Origin: Amorphoplanes friuliensis DSM 7358
Lineage (GTDB): Bacteria; Actinomycetota; Actinomycetes; Mycobacteriales; Micromonosporaceae
Direction of reading: 5' to 3'
NCBI RefSeq assembly: GCF_000494755.1
Contig: NC_022657.1
Coordinates: forward strand, 7,408,001 to 7,472,000
Length of the DNA stretch: 64,000 bases
The stretch's first letter is position 1; each line of letters opens with the position of its first letter. Shown piece by piece: positions 12,228 through 19,812 of the stretch. Below the pieces are notes generated by a model. That model was given only the letters and a program-made list of their open reading frames with translations, was not told where the DNA came from and searched no databases. Both the position numbers and the translations under genes were made by a program.

Positions 12228-12749
12228 ATGCGACGCAGCACCGCAGCAGCCGTCGGAACGTTGACCGGCGCCGCCCTGATCGTCGGGGTCCGGCTGAGCG
12301 TCACCGCGCCCGTGGTTCCCTCAGCGGCGCCGCCCGTGGTCGACCTGGCGAACTCGGGCCAGGACGCCGACCCGTCGGCGTCCCCGACCAAGAAGCCGGC
12401 CTCGAAGAAGCCCAAGGCTCCGGCCGAGGACGCCGAGTCGGAAGAATCGTCGGGTGAGGCCGGCGGCACCGGCCTGACCAACGGCATCTTCAAGGGCAAA
12501 GCCGCGAAGAACCCCTACGGCACGATCCAGGTCTCGATCAAGGTCTCCGGCGGCAAGATCACGGCCGCTGACGCCACGTACCCCGTGACGGGCGACAGCG
12601 CGACGATCAACCCGCCCGCGATCGCTTCGCTCAAGGAATCCACGGTCCAGGCCCAGAGCGCCGAGGTCGACGCGGTGTCCGGTGCCACGTTCACGTCGGA
12701 GTCGTACGTCAAGTCTCTGCAGGCGGCGATCGACGCCGCCACCGCGTAG
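12228..12749 (+). CDS. Exported FMN-binding domain protein
   Basis: Small extracytoplasmic protein that probably carries a covalently linked FMN. A short hydrophobic N-terminal segment (residues about 6-25) serves as signal or anchor, followed by a low-complexity linker rich in Pro, Lys, Ser and Glu (about 45-80). The FMN-binding domain occupies about 88-173. It holds YGTIQVSIKVSGGKITAADA and, near the end, VDAVSGATFTS, which matches the ApbE flavinylation motif; Thr154 would be the attachment residue. The ApbE gene follows 11 bp after the stop, and the ferric-reductase-like protein precedes it, so the three form a compact electron-transfer operon. 173 residues. Confidence 0.88.
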   Translation: MRRSTAAAVGTLTGAALIVGVRLSVTAPVVPSAAPPVVDLANSGQDADPSASPTKKPASKKPKAPAEDAESEESSGEAGGTGLTNGIFKGKAAKNPYGTIQVSIKVSGGKITAADATYPVTGDSATINPPAIASLKESTVQAQSAEVDAVSGATFTSESYVKSLQAAIDAATA

Positions 12750-12760
12750 AGTCCCGCGCC

Positions 12761-13510
12761 ATGCACCACGCCGAACACGTCATGGGCACCGTCGTCAGCA
12801 TCGACCTGGCCGACGACCTCCCCGACCAGACCCTCCGGGCGATGATCGGCGACGTGTGCGGCTGGCTCCACGAGGTCGACCACCGCTTCAGCACCTACCG
12901 CGACGACAGCGAGGTCAGCCGCCTCCGCCGCCGCGAGCTCAAGCCGTCCGAATGTTCCGCCGACATGCGTCACGTCCTGGAGGCGTGTGCTGATCTGTGG
13001 CGGGAGACCGACGGCTACTTCGACGCGTACGCCGCGGGCCCCCTGGACCCGTCCGGATACGTCAAGGGCTGGTCCGTGGAGATCGCCTCCGCCCGTCTGG
13101 CCGAAGCCGGTTCGGTCAACCACTGCGTCAACGCCGGCGGCGACATCCGGGCCCGCGGCCGCTCCGGCCAGGGCTTGCCCTGGCGGGTCGGCATCCGGCA
13201 TCCCTGGGAAGCGGACAAGCTCAGCTGGGTGCTCTCCCTGACCGACGAGGCCGTTGCCACCTCCGGCACCTACGAACGCGGCGACCACGTCTTCAACCCG
13301 CGCACGGGCGGCCCGGCGCGCGGCCTGCGCTCCGTGACCGTCGTCGGCCCCGACCTGGCGCTAGCTGACGCGTACGCGACCGCCGCGCTGGCCATGGGCG
13401 AGCCCGGCATCGCCTGGCTCGCCAAACGGGTCGCCGACGGATACAACTCCGCGGTCGTGACGGACGACGGCCGTGCCTTCAGCTCCGCCGGTCTCCCCGC
13501 CGCCGTCTGA
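12761..13510 (+). CDS. apbE: FAD:protein FMN transferase ApbE
   Basis: Transfers FMN from FAD to a Thr/Ser of the target protein. The 249-residue chain has HVMGTVVSIDL at the start, DVCGWLHEVDHRFSTYRDDS, then GYVKGWSVEIA, VNAGGDIRARG (metal and FAD binding), ATSGTYERG and HVFNPRTGGPARGL, the standard ApbE blocks. No signal peptide or lipobox is evident, so unlike many Gram-negative ApbEs it may act in the cytoplasm or be exported unconventionally. Its likely substrate is the FMN-binding protein immediately upstream. It ends 18 bp from the convergent Eis-like gene. Confidence 0.9.
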   Translation: MHHAEHVMGTVVSIDLADDLPDQTLRAMIGDVCGWLHEVDHRFSTYRDDSEVSRLRRRELKPSECSADMRHVLEACADLWRETDGYFDAYAAGPLDPSGYVKGWSVEIASARLAEAGSVNHCVNAGGDIRARGRSGQGLPWRVGIRHPWEADKLSWVLSLTDEAVATSGTYERGDHVFNPRTGGPARGLRSVTVVGPDLALADAYATAALAMGEPGIAWLAKRVADGYNSAVVTDDGRAFSSAGLPAAV

Positions 13511-13528
13511 CCCGCCCTCACGCGGTCG

Positions 13529-14719
13529 TCAGAAGTCGGCAAACAGGTAGGGCATCTGCTTGGGGAACAGTGCGGCGAGGGACTGAGCGGCCGCGGCGTC
13601 CACCTGGCCGAAGCCTCTGGTCAACACCTCGATCGGATCCAGGACACCGTAGGCGAGCGCCGAGATCCCCGCGCAGGTCAGCGTGGCCTGCGGCTCGGCT
13701 TTGCTCGGCTCGACCACAAGGCGGCCCGCGTCGGCCGAGAGCTGGTAGCGCCCGCCGATGAACTCGTCGTCGACCACCTCGACGACCACTGCCTCGTCCT
13801 TCGCCGCCGTGGAGGTGCCGGTCAGGGCCTCCAGGGACAGCAGGCGCGCCATCGGACCGCCCTTGCGGGGATGTTCCACACGGCCCTCGGTGAGCACCGC
13901 AAAGTCGGTCCCCCACAGCTCGGGCACCTCATCGGTGCCGATCGTCAGCTTGACGCGGGACACCTGGTCGACGTGCCGCGCGAAGAACTGCAGCAGCAGC
14001 GCCCGCCCGAGCGACCCGGTGACCAGGAGGTCGTCGGCGATGAGATCACCGCCGTACTGATCGATCCGGTAGGCCACGGCCCCCACGACCTCCCCACCCG
14101 ACCGCGCGACGGCAACCCAGCGCGCCGGGCTCTCCCGAAACTCGGCCGTGCGCACCTCGTCGTACACGGAGAAGCCGTGCCGCTCCCCCAGCAGGCGCAG
14201 CGTCAGGGCGTTGAAGTCGTCGAAGCACTCCGCCATGGGGAGGCGCTGCACCTCGCCCGGCAGATCGGCCCTGAGCAGGTGCGAGAGCCCTTCAGGGGCG
14301 AAGGTGGCCGTCCGGACCCGGGGAAGGCCCACAAAGCCGAACCGGCCGTAGAACGACGGGCGGAACGGGTAGAGCGCGCTGACGGTGCACCCCTGATCGC
14401 GCATCTGATGCAGAAGCCGCCACAACAGCTCCCGCACGAACCCCCGCCGCCGCGCCGCAGGATGCGTGGAGACCGACGCGACGCCGGCCATGTCGTGCAC
14501 TGCGCCCCGCGCGTTCTGCCGCATCGGGAACGCCGCGACCCCCGCAAGCGCCTGCCCACCCTCCTCAGCCACGAGGCTGACGGCGGTCTCGTAGAAGCGC
14601 ATCCGACCGGCATAAACCTCCCGGTCGGCCTCCGGCCACGGCGAAGGCATGAACGCGTAGGTCTGCAGCGGAAACATCGTGTCGGTACGCTCAGCGGCCG
14701 ACACCTGCCGGATCTCCAT
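13529..14719 (-). CDS. Eis-like GNAT N-acetyltransferase
   Basis: A 396-residue protein with the three-part structure of Eis (enhanced intracellular survival) acetyltransferases. It has an N-terminal GNAT domain with ASVSTHPAARRRGFVRELLW, the acetyl-CoA pyrophosphate loop, then a second GNAT-like region, and a C-terminal SCP2-like domain containing QPQATLTCAGISALAYGVL. The chain ends in PYLFADF, as in Eis enzymes, whose terminal carboxylate is catalytic. Known Eis enzymes acetylate several amines of aminoglycosides or peptides; the substrate here is unknown. The ATG at 14719 matches the usual N-terminus MEIRQVSAAE. It stands alone between the ApbE operon and the tRNA cluster. Confidence 0.88.
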   Translation of the reverse strand: MEIRQVSAAERTDTMFPLQTYAFMPSPWPEADREVYAGRMRFYETAVSLVAEEGGQALAGVAAFPMRQNARGAVHDMAGVASVSTHPAARRRGFVRELLWRLLHQMRDQGCTVSALYPFRPSFYGRFGFVGLPRVRTATFAPEGLSHLLRADLPGEVQRLPMAECFDDFNALTLRLLGERHGFSVYDEVRTAEFRESPARWVAVARSGGEVVGAVAYRIDQYGGDLIADDLLVTGSLGRALLLQFFARHVDQVSRVKLTIGTDEVPELWGTDFAVLTEGRVEHPRKGGPMARLLSLEALTGTSTAAKDEAVVVEVVDDEFIGGRYQLSADAGRLVVEPSKAEPQATLTCAGISALAYGVLDPIEVLTRGFGQVDAAAAQSLAALFPKQMPYLFADF

Positions 14720-14874
14720 GAAGCCATCCAACCGGGAACGACGGCGGCGCGCTCGCCTGTTTCCTGACCTGTGGATAACCCGGGCCGCGACGCGCCGGGG
14801 TACCCCGGTTTGGCAAGGCGGCGGGGTACCCGCTAATGTTTCATCCGTCGCCGGGGAACGCACCGGAGAGACAA

Positions 14875-14947
14875 GCGGACGTAGCGCAGCTGGTAGCGCA
14901 TCACCTTGCCAAGGTGAGGGTCGCGGGTTCGAATCCCGTCGTCCGCT
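14875..14947 (+). tRNA. tRNA-Gly (GCC)
   Basis: Seven-base acceptor stem GCGGACG/CGTCCGC, an AGCGCAGCTGGTAGCGC D-arm, anticodon loop TTGCCAA with GCC, and T-arm GCGGGTTCGAATCCCGT. CCA is not encoded. First of three tandem tRNA genes. Confidence 0.96.
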
Positions 14948-14984
14948 CGGAGAGGCCGCCACAGGTTACGTGCGGGGCCGGCTC

Positions 14985-15055
14985 GGTGGAGTGGCCGAGA
15001 GGCGAGGCAACGGCCTGCAAAGCCGTGTACACGGGTTCAAATCCCGTCTCCACCT
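14985..15055 (+). tRNA. tRNA-Cys (GCA)
   Basis: Acceptor stem GGTGGAG/CTCCACC, anticodon loop CTGCAAA with GCA, and T-arm ACGGGTTCAAATCCCGT. CCA is not encoded. 37 bp after tRNA-Gly. Confidence 0.95.
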
Positions 15056-15070
15056 CGGCAACAAGAACGA

Positions 15071-15145
15071 GGGCGATTGGCGCAGCGGGAGCGCGCTTCC
15101 CTGACACGGAAGAGGTCACTGGTTCGATCCCAGTATCGCCCACCA
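15071..15145 (+). tRNA. tRNA-Val (GAC), integration site of the island
   Basis: Acceptor stem GGGCGAT/ATCGCCC, anticodon loop CTGACAC with GAC, T-arm CTGGTTCGATCCCAG, discriminator A and an encoded CCA at 15143-15145. Its 3' part from the anticodon loop to CCA is repeated at 24444 and, diverged, at 25701, showing use as an attachment site. Confidence 0.96.
15101..15145 (+). repeat. attL-like core within tRNA-Val (45 bp)
   Basis: The 45-bp segment from the anticodon loop to the encoded CCA is identical to 24444-24488 and about 93% identical to the matching part of 25701-25749. This is the usual core for tyrosine integrases that insert into tRNA 3' ends while restoring the gene. Confidence 0.9.
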
Positions 15146-15165
15146 CGCAAGACAGCAGGTCAGAG

Positions 15166-15198
15166 CGGGTTTCATCCTCCGGGGATGAAGCCCGTTTT
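15166..15198 (+). terminator. Intrinsic terminator after tRNA-Val
   Basis: A 12-bp stem, CGGGTTTCATCC with GGATGAAGCCCG (one G-U pair), with a short loop and followed by TTTT. Confidence 0.8.
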
Positions 15199-15216
15199 CC
15201 GTTGTGCGGGGCTCTC

Positions 15217-15241
15217 GGGAGAATCTGGGGAGAGGATCTTG
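15217..15241 (+). repeat. Left copy of a 25-bp repeat near att (possible integrase arm site)
   Basis: This segment contains two spaced GGGAGA motifs and ends in GATCTTG. It matches 24320-24344 at 21 of 25 positions in the same orientation. One copy lies inside each end of the large island unit, as expected of arm-type binding sites or of a duplicated att flank. Confidence 0.45.
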
Positions 15242-15316
15242 GGGCCGGGGAGAACGTCATTCCCCACGCTCCGTCAGCAGCCGATCGAGTACCGCCACGG
15301 CCTACCGCTGGCTGAA

Positions 15317-15697
15317 CTAACGCCGGGCGGTAAGCGCCGCCAGCCATAGCTCGGTCAGGCCGCCGAGCAGGCGTTCCGTCATGCCCGAAGTGATGTGCGC
15401 ATAGCGGGCCTGCACCGAGCCGTCCTCGTGGCCCATTTGGTCATCCATGAGCGTCGCAGGCGTGCCCAGCTCGACCATGATGGTCTTGTAGGTATGACGC
15501 AGCCCGTGCGGTGTGAGCTTCGGGGCGATCGGCAGCCAGCAAGCGTCGGCCCGTCCGGCAGCGTTGCGCCCCCGGACCGGCACCCCCGGCCATGGGTCGG
15601 CCAGCACCGGGACCGGCCGCGCCGGCAGCGGGGCCTTGCCTGGATAGCGGCCGGTCGCCGCCGGGTGGAACACCCAGGTCGCGAACCCGTTACCGGA
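15317..15697 (-). pseudogene. C-terminal remnant of a tyrosine recombinase (integrase)
   Basis: The translated fragment covers the end of the catalytic domain of a phage-type integrase. LTPHGLRHTYKTIMVELG holds the H-x-x-R-H box, LMDDQMGHEDGSVQARYAHI holds the second His (GHEDGSV) and the nucleophile Tyr in ARYAHI. The N-terminal arm-binding domain, SAM-like domain and first catalytic Arg are missing. Upstream the reading frame runs into sequence resembling the end of a LacI-type DNA-binding domain, so it was truncated by rearrangement. Lying just inside tRNA-Val, it is probably what is left of the enzyme that inserted the island. Confidence 0.8.
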
Positions 15698-15902
15698 CGT
15701 AGCCGAGTTCGGCGATGGCGGCCTGGACCCGGGCACGCGTCGGCTCGGCTACCATAGTGAGCACGAGACGCACCGTCGTTCGACCGGCTCCCAGATCCTC
15801 AGCAAGCCGCCTTTCAGACGGCAGCTTGTCCTGTGGGCCGTATTCCCCCGACGTGACGAGTCCTCGGATCGCCACCTCGACGCGTGCCGTGACTTCCCCC
15901 AT
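15690..15902 (-). pseudogene. GntR-type HTH start joined to a LacI-like HTH end
   Basis: A 70-residue open frame. Residues about 1-50 read as the N-terminal GntR winged helix (SGEYGPQDKLPSERRLAEDL, then GAGRTTVRLVL). The last 19 residues, TRARVQAAIAELGYVR, look instead like the end of a LacI-family helix-turn-helix, and the frame then stops. No effector domain is present. It overlaps the integrase remnant by a few bases. It could be a small stand-alone regulator of the diverging gene at 16064, but the mosaic ending makes a broken gene more likely. Confidence 0.55.
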
Positions 15903-16063
15903 GCCTTAGACCCTTCGACCCATCCGACAGACTTGTCCAGCCTACTGGTACGCGCCAGCCAGTTCCGACTCGTGCAGATGCGGTCCTCCAGCACCCCAGA
16001 GACGCCCGACACCTCTGCAGCACGCCATTCGATCAGGTCGAACACATATTCTAACGTGACGAC

Positions 16064-16303
16064 ATGGCGGAGCGCATCGAACATTGGTTCAACAGGCACT
16101 ACGGGCCAAACCGGCGCGACGTCTATCTGCTCCGCACCGAGACCGGATGGCAGGCGCTCGGGCGGCAAGGCGGTGCCGACGGCCTGACAGTGACTCACTA
16201 CTTCGACCAAGAACGCGAAGCGCGAGCCATGCTGCACCGAATGATGGCGACGGTGCCGCCAGAGCTCTCAGACTGGGCAAAAATGTCGCAGCCGCGAACC
16301 TGA
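16064..16303 (+). CDS. Small conserved-looking island protein, function unknown
   Basis: A 79-residue soluble protein starting MAERIEHWFNRHYGPNRRDV, rich in charged and aromatic residues, with LRTETGWQALGRQGGADGL in the middle and HYFDQEREARAMLHRMM near the end. It has no membrane segment. The composition is balanced and not that of an antisense shadow. It is read divergently from the GntR-like fragment at 15690-15902, an arrangement often seen at the ends of actinobacterial integrative elements. Function unknown. Confidence 0.6.
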   Translation: MAERIEHWFNRHYGPNRRDVYLLRTETGWQALGRQGGADGLTVTHYFDQEREARAMLHRMMATVPPELSDWAKMSQPRT

Positions 16304-16464
16304 ACTTTAGTGATCGGCAGTCGTAGATTGCCGCCATGGCGTCCATCAACACGTTAGCCAGCCGCTATCAGGAATGGGAAGGTCGAACGACCGGCCGTTT
16401 TCAGACTTGGCCGGCGCCGCTCGCCTTGGATCGTTGTTGGTTGGTTTGCTGCTGCAATTTGGTC

Positions 16465-17718
16465 TCATATTTCGGCTTGCCAGTCGAGATGGATGCTCCC
16501 GTTGTCGCTCAGTACTCGACGAAACCACGCCTGGGGCTGCAAGATCGGCTCTGGGTACTCAGCTGCGCAAAACGGGTTGTCGAACCGCGATATCGTAACC
16601 TCGTCCGGCGCCCACGGCAGCCAGTTCTTAACCACATATACACACGACACTCTTTGATTTTTCCCACCGTTCTTTCCGAGCCCAAAAAGACCGTTCGATG
16701 CCCTTTGCCATTTCATCGAGGCCAGCTCGATCTGCTCAGTTCCATACAGAGCATCGAGAACTTGTTCGTCAGAGCAAAAGAAGTCGTGAAGAACGACGCA
16801 TGGAGCGTACGGGCCGCCGAGTAGCTTGTACTTGCTGCCTGCCTTGCCGGTCAGCGCAACCTTGAGTCGCCGACCAGAGTTCACAAAGCCTCCGGTAAGA
16901 GCGCCCATACCGACGATGCGATCCGCGCTCAGCTCGCCAGTAGACGTTCGTGGGATAAAATCAAACTTGAGAAGCACGCCCTCAGAAGCAAAGGTGGCGG
17001 GTGGAATCGGCTCGTCATGCATCACTGATATTTTTTCGGCAGCAAGAGCACGCGTTGTGCGCTGCACCCAATCAGCCAACTTGCGTATAGGCGGCTCACG
17101 GTCCAGGTGAATAATTTCAAAGTGGATGAACCATCGATCAGCAACGAGGCGTCGGTTTAGCTCGTCAGCTATTCGGGCGTGCTGGTAATGTTCGGCTTCC
17201 CAATCTGATCTTCCAAATAAGGAGAGCACCTCAAGGCCAGCGAGGTAACTATCAGTATCGTATAAACGGAAATCCGGAGCGCCCAACTCCTCTTCGTATT
17301 CAATTCGCCAGAACTGACGGCGCAATAGCTCGTTGACGAAGAGTTCGTCGAGCGCCGACCGGTGCACATTCGAATTATCATCGCGCAAACGCTTAAGGAG
17401 AGATAATGTAGGGTCGCTTATTCGCGAGTACCACAGGTTGACGTTGGTACGAGCGGCGACCGCAATCTCCCTGGTCGACTGGAGGAAGAAGTTCACCTCG
17501 GGCTCCGCGCCGCCCATCGGGCCAAGCCGTGGAACGCCTGGTTCGTGGAACGGGATCCCGGTTGCCATGAGCGCATGGTACGAGCCATCGTCGTTCCACG
17601 ACAGTGAGTAATCGCTGGCCCCTACTCGCGCGGCCCGAGTGGCATCCCGGTAGGTCGGTCGTAGTCCTAAGCCAAGGAGCGGTTGCCGCCCGACGCCTTC
17701 GAGTGCGGTCATCGCCAT
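16465..17718 (-). CDS. PD-(D/E)XK nuclease-like protein, candidate defence gene
   Basis: A 417-residue soluble protein I do not recognise by name. Residues 145-168 read ELGAPDFRLYDTDSYL followed by AGLEVLSL: a PDF, a short spacer, then a hydrophobic-Glu-Val strand (Glu163), like the PD...(D/E)xK core of restriction-like nucleases, although the third residue after Glu is Leu rather than Lys. Further on, KAGSKYKLLGGPYAPCVVL could supply a displaced Lys and resembles a strand-helix block of uncharacterised proteins with this fold. The C-terminus has VSCVYVVKNWLPW. The gene is single, flanked by gaps, and lies in the island, where such genes are often anti-phage or anti-plasmid. Nuclease activity is an inference; active-site mapping is weak. 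Confidence 0.5.
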   Translation of the reverse strand: MAMTALEGVGRQPLLGLGLRPTYRDATRAARVGASDYSLSWNDDGSYHALMATGIPFHEPGVPRLGPMGGAEPEVNFFLQSTREIAVAARTNVNLWYSRISDPTLSLLKRLRDDNSNVHRSALDELFVNELLRRQFWRIEYEEELGAPDFRLYDTDSYLAGLEVLSLFGRSDWEAEHYQHARIADELNRRLVADRWFIHFEIIHLDREPPIRKLADWVQRTTRALAAEKISVMHDEPIPPATFASEGVLLKFDFIPRTSTGELSADRIVGMGALTGGFVNSGRRLKVALTGKAGSKYKLLGGPYAPCVVLHDFFCSDEQVLDALYGTEQIELASMKWQRASNGLFGLGKNGGKNQRVSCVYVVKNWLPWAPDEVTISRFDNPFCAAEYPEPILQPQAWFRRVLSDNGSIHLDWQAEI

Positions 17719-17780
17719 CAGCGAGGTCGCCGGCGCCAGACGCTCGGCGTGCCTAGCGCAAGTATCGTGGTGCCGAGTGC

Positions 17781-18428
17781 TTAGGCCGAGCCAGCCGCCC
17801 CGATTGCCGTGGTTGGTTGCGAGCTTTCTAGCAGGTCGGGCGCGTCGCCGTTGGCTACTACGCCGCCTGGAGGGAGCCCGCGATCTTGACGCATAAGTTC
17901 GAGAGCCTGTCTAGCGCTCACCTTGTATGAGTCGTGGATCTTTAATGTCTTTTCTTGATCCACAATTTTCGCGAGGAAGGCATTGTTGAAACTACTGATC
18001 AGATTGCAGCAGTCGCGGGCCGGCTTTCTAACTGGAGCCGAAGCCGTAAGCTCCAGCAAAGCAAAGGTGTCCACTGCTTCGACCGCGCTGGCGGTTAGAT
18101 CGTCATACTGCTCTCGCGTGATGTTCTTCGCCCCGCCCTGCAGTGCTGTTCGTGCCGCCGACGCCTTACGGCCCCACGCCCAAATCGCTCGCATGAACTG
18201 CGTGTAGACCTCCTCCCTTGTCTCCCGGTGGCGAAGTTCGTCCTCGCGCTGCCATATGTAGGACCTGTCTTTCTGCTCACGGTCCCACCGTCGCTGCTGG
18301 TCCTCGCGGTCCCTCGCCGCACGACGCTCCTCCCTTCGCGTCGTAAGAACCTGGGTTGTCACGGCAGCGCCGAAAGTGCCGATCACGCCGAGAACAGCTA
18401 CAACGATGATTGGCCAGCTCATGTTCAC
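17781..18428 (-). CDS. Membrane-anchored coiled-coil protein, function unknown
   Basis: The 215-residue protein has one N-terminal membrane segment (about residues 4-27, IIVVAVLGVIGTFGAAV). A strongly charged helical stretch rich in Arg, Glu and Gln follows (about 28-75; for example TTRREERRAARDREDQQRRW) and is likely a coiled coil on the cytoplasmic side. The remainder is a helical domain with no motif I recognise. Such one-pass proteins are common in actinobacterial islands and have no established role. It reads in the same direction as the PD-(D/E)XK-like gene but is separated by 62 bp. Confidence 0.65.
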   Translation of the reverse strand: MNMSWPIIVVAVLGVIGTFGAAVTTQVLTTRREERRAARDREDQQRRWDREQKDRSYIWQREDELRHRETREEVYTQFMRAIWAWGRKASAARTALQGGAKNITREQYDDLTASAVEAVDTFALLELTASAPVRKPARDCCNLISSFNNAFLAKIVDQEKTLKIHDSYKVSARQALELMRQDRGLPPGGVVANGDAPDLLESSQPTTAIGAAGSA

Positions 18429-18477
18429 AGCAGCATTGTCGGCGGTGCACGCAAGGCGAGCCTCCGCGCTGCTCAGC

Positions 18478-18514
18478 CATCCCAGAGGTCAGGGTCCCCG
18501 CCGGAGGCGTCATG
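18478..18514 (+). repeat. 37-bp repeat, copy 1
   Basis: This copy ends in the 21-bp stretch around CCCCGCCGGAGGCGTCATG, identical at 20846-20882; the first 16 bases differ at a few positions. A looser match, reversed, occurs near 24060-24160. Confidence 0.6.
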
Positions 18515-18739
18515 TCACCGCGGACTGCTAAGCCCGGGATTGCCGGCTGCTTCGGCGGCCCGGGCTTCTTCGCGTGTCGAGCCTGCCGGCGGGCTGCAAC
18601 TGTCGGGCCGCGCCCAGCGAAGCGACCGGGCGGGGCCATGATGGGCGGGCCTCCGGCCCGGCCTGCTGGGCGGCGCGAGCGGCCTGCGAAACGGAACCCT
18701 CGGGCGATTCACGCCTCCTGGGTGGCCGGCTCGCACGGG

Positions 18740-18867
18740 GTGATGGTCGCAGCTTTTTGGCTCGGTGACGCCAACGCCAGTGTCACGCCCCAGAACTACG
18801 CCCGGCCGATGGACGACCGTGACGCCCAGGTCGCCGAGCACTTCGACAACGTCGAAAGTGGCAGGCC
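18740..18867 (+). pseudogene. Integrase C-terminal remnant beside a tRNA-Arg fragment
   Basis: The forward frame reads WLGDANASVTPQNYARPMDD, then RDAQVAEHFDNV. This resembles the last catalytic block of tyrosine recombinases (usually LGHANASVTLxxYAR.MDD), with the conserved His changed to Asp and the Tyr kept. No upstream catalytic motifs are found. It ends about 60 bp before a tRNA-Arg 3' fragment on the other strand, the usual place for the 3' end of an integrase gene relative to its att site. Confidence 0.55.
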
Positions 18868-18923
18868 AACGGGCACGAAAGACCTAGAAGGAGAAACCAT
18901 GATCGCTGGTCAAGGCTCCGACC

Positions 18924-18968
18924 TGGTGCCCCCGGCAGGAATCGAACCTGCGACACACGGTTTAGGAA
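18924..18968 (-). repeat. tRNA-Arg (CCT) 3' fragment, att-like site
   Basis: On the minus strand the sequence runs from the anticodon loop TTCCTAA through an intact T-arm GCAGGTTCGATTCCTGC to GGGGGCACCA. The 5' half of a tRNA is absent: bases before the loop do not pair with the 3' strand of the anticodon stem, and no GCCCCCG acceptor strand is present. It is therefore an attachment-site remnant, not a functional tRNA. Confidence 0.75.
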
Positions 18969-19314
18969 TCCTCGATCATCCGCCGGTCGCGGGTCACTCA
19001 CCTACCGTCTTCCCAGCTCAGCGGCAGTCGTCGTTAACCGTCGTTGACCGCCTTGACCGCCCGTTGGCCGCCACATCGGGCACGCAGCGGGCACGGCCGC
19101 GAACGGCAGCCTGCGTCTTTCCTATGTACCTTGACGACAACCGACCGACTCGGCTGCCGACGTTCACTCTGGTGGCACAGCACTTGAGCTTCTTGTAGCA
19201 TCGAGGGCGACTCCCCGGAGGAGTTCCGCCGACCGTCATCATGGTGCGTCATCCAATGACCGCTCGCCCTCCAGCGCTCGAGGGCTTCGGTACGCGTGCG
19301 CCCGGAGGCCTGCG

Positions 19315-19812
19315 ATGACGGATGACGTTCACCCGACCAATGCTCAGGGCCAGGAGCAGTCACAAGCGCGGGACGTGACTGCCACCCCGTCGGGCCGCCA
19401 GGTAACTCGGCTCGGTCAAGAAGCGCCACACAACGGTGATCACCTACCCGTGGTGGTCACCGGGGCCAGCGACTTGCATGACGCCACGCATAAGGCCTTA
19501 GCAGAAGCGCTTGTAAAGCATGGACGAGTTCTTCTGAACGAGGCCAGCCGCTTAGAAGCTGCAGCCAACCCTGGTTTAGCGCCTCCCCTGATCACTCCCA
19601 CCATGATTCATGACGCCGACACGCTGCAGCGGATCGGATACGCTCAGCCCGGAAAAGCGGATGATCGTCGAAACTGGATGCTGTGTAGCTTACTAGCTAC
19701 CTTCGTCGGTGGACACTTCACAAACAACTTGACTGAATCGTGGGGCGCAATCGGTTTCGTGATTTGCGGAGCCGCTGCCCTTATCTGCTTCAATAAGGGG
19801 TCGCAGTCATGA
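19315..19812 (+). CDS. Two-TM membrane protein, first gene of a membrane/HEPN pair
   Basis: A 165-residue protein of unknown family. The N-terminal ~95 residues are polar and probably cytoplasmic, with an amphipathic helix (HKALAEALVKHGRVLLNEA) and a PPLITPTMIHDADTLQRIG segment. Two membrane segments follow near the C-terminus (about 125-140 and 143-158). The stop overlaps the start of the next gene (ATGA at 19809), so the two products are probably made together and may act as a complex. Base composition is less GC-rich than the chromosomal flanks, consistent with island origin. I infer a sensor or anchor role only from topology. Confidence 0.65.
   Translation: MTDDVHPTNAQGQEQSQARDVTATPSGRQVTRLGQEAPHNGDHLPVVVTGASDLHDATHKALAEALVKHGRVLLNEASRLEAAANPGLAPPLITPTMIHDADTLQRIGYAQPGKADDRRNWMLCSLLATFVGGHFTNNLTESWGAIGFVICGAAALICFNKGSQS

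Larger units (their letters stand above)
18429..19314. other. Gene-poor stretch with element remnants
   Basis: Apart from the 37-bp repeat, the integrase remnant and the tRNA-Arg fragment, I see no gene. A hairpin with arms AAGCCCGGG and CCCGGGCTT lies near 18530-18570, and the 18570-18720 part is GC-rich with further inverted repeats. The open frames here have tRNA-antisense or low-complexity translations. Confidence 0.5.

Noticed and set aside
15749..16237. 162-residue reverse open frame
   Set aside because: It overlaps the GntR-like fragment in another frame and the better-supported forward gene at 16064.
18410..19198. 262-residue forward open frame
   Set aside because: It crosses the tRNA-Arg fragment in antisense (PPAGIEPATHGLG is the usual false translation of a tRNA) and low-complexity repeats. 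Only the short integrase-like part is kept.
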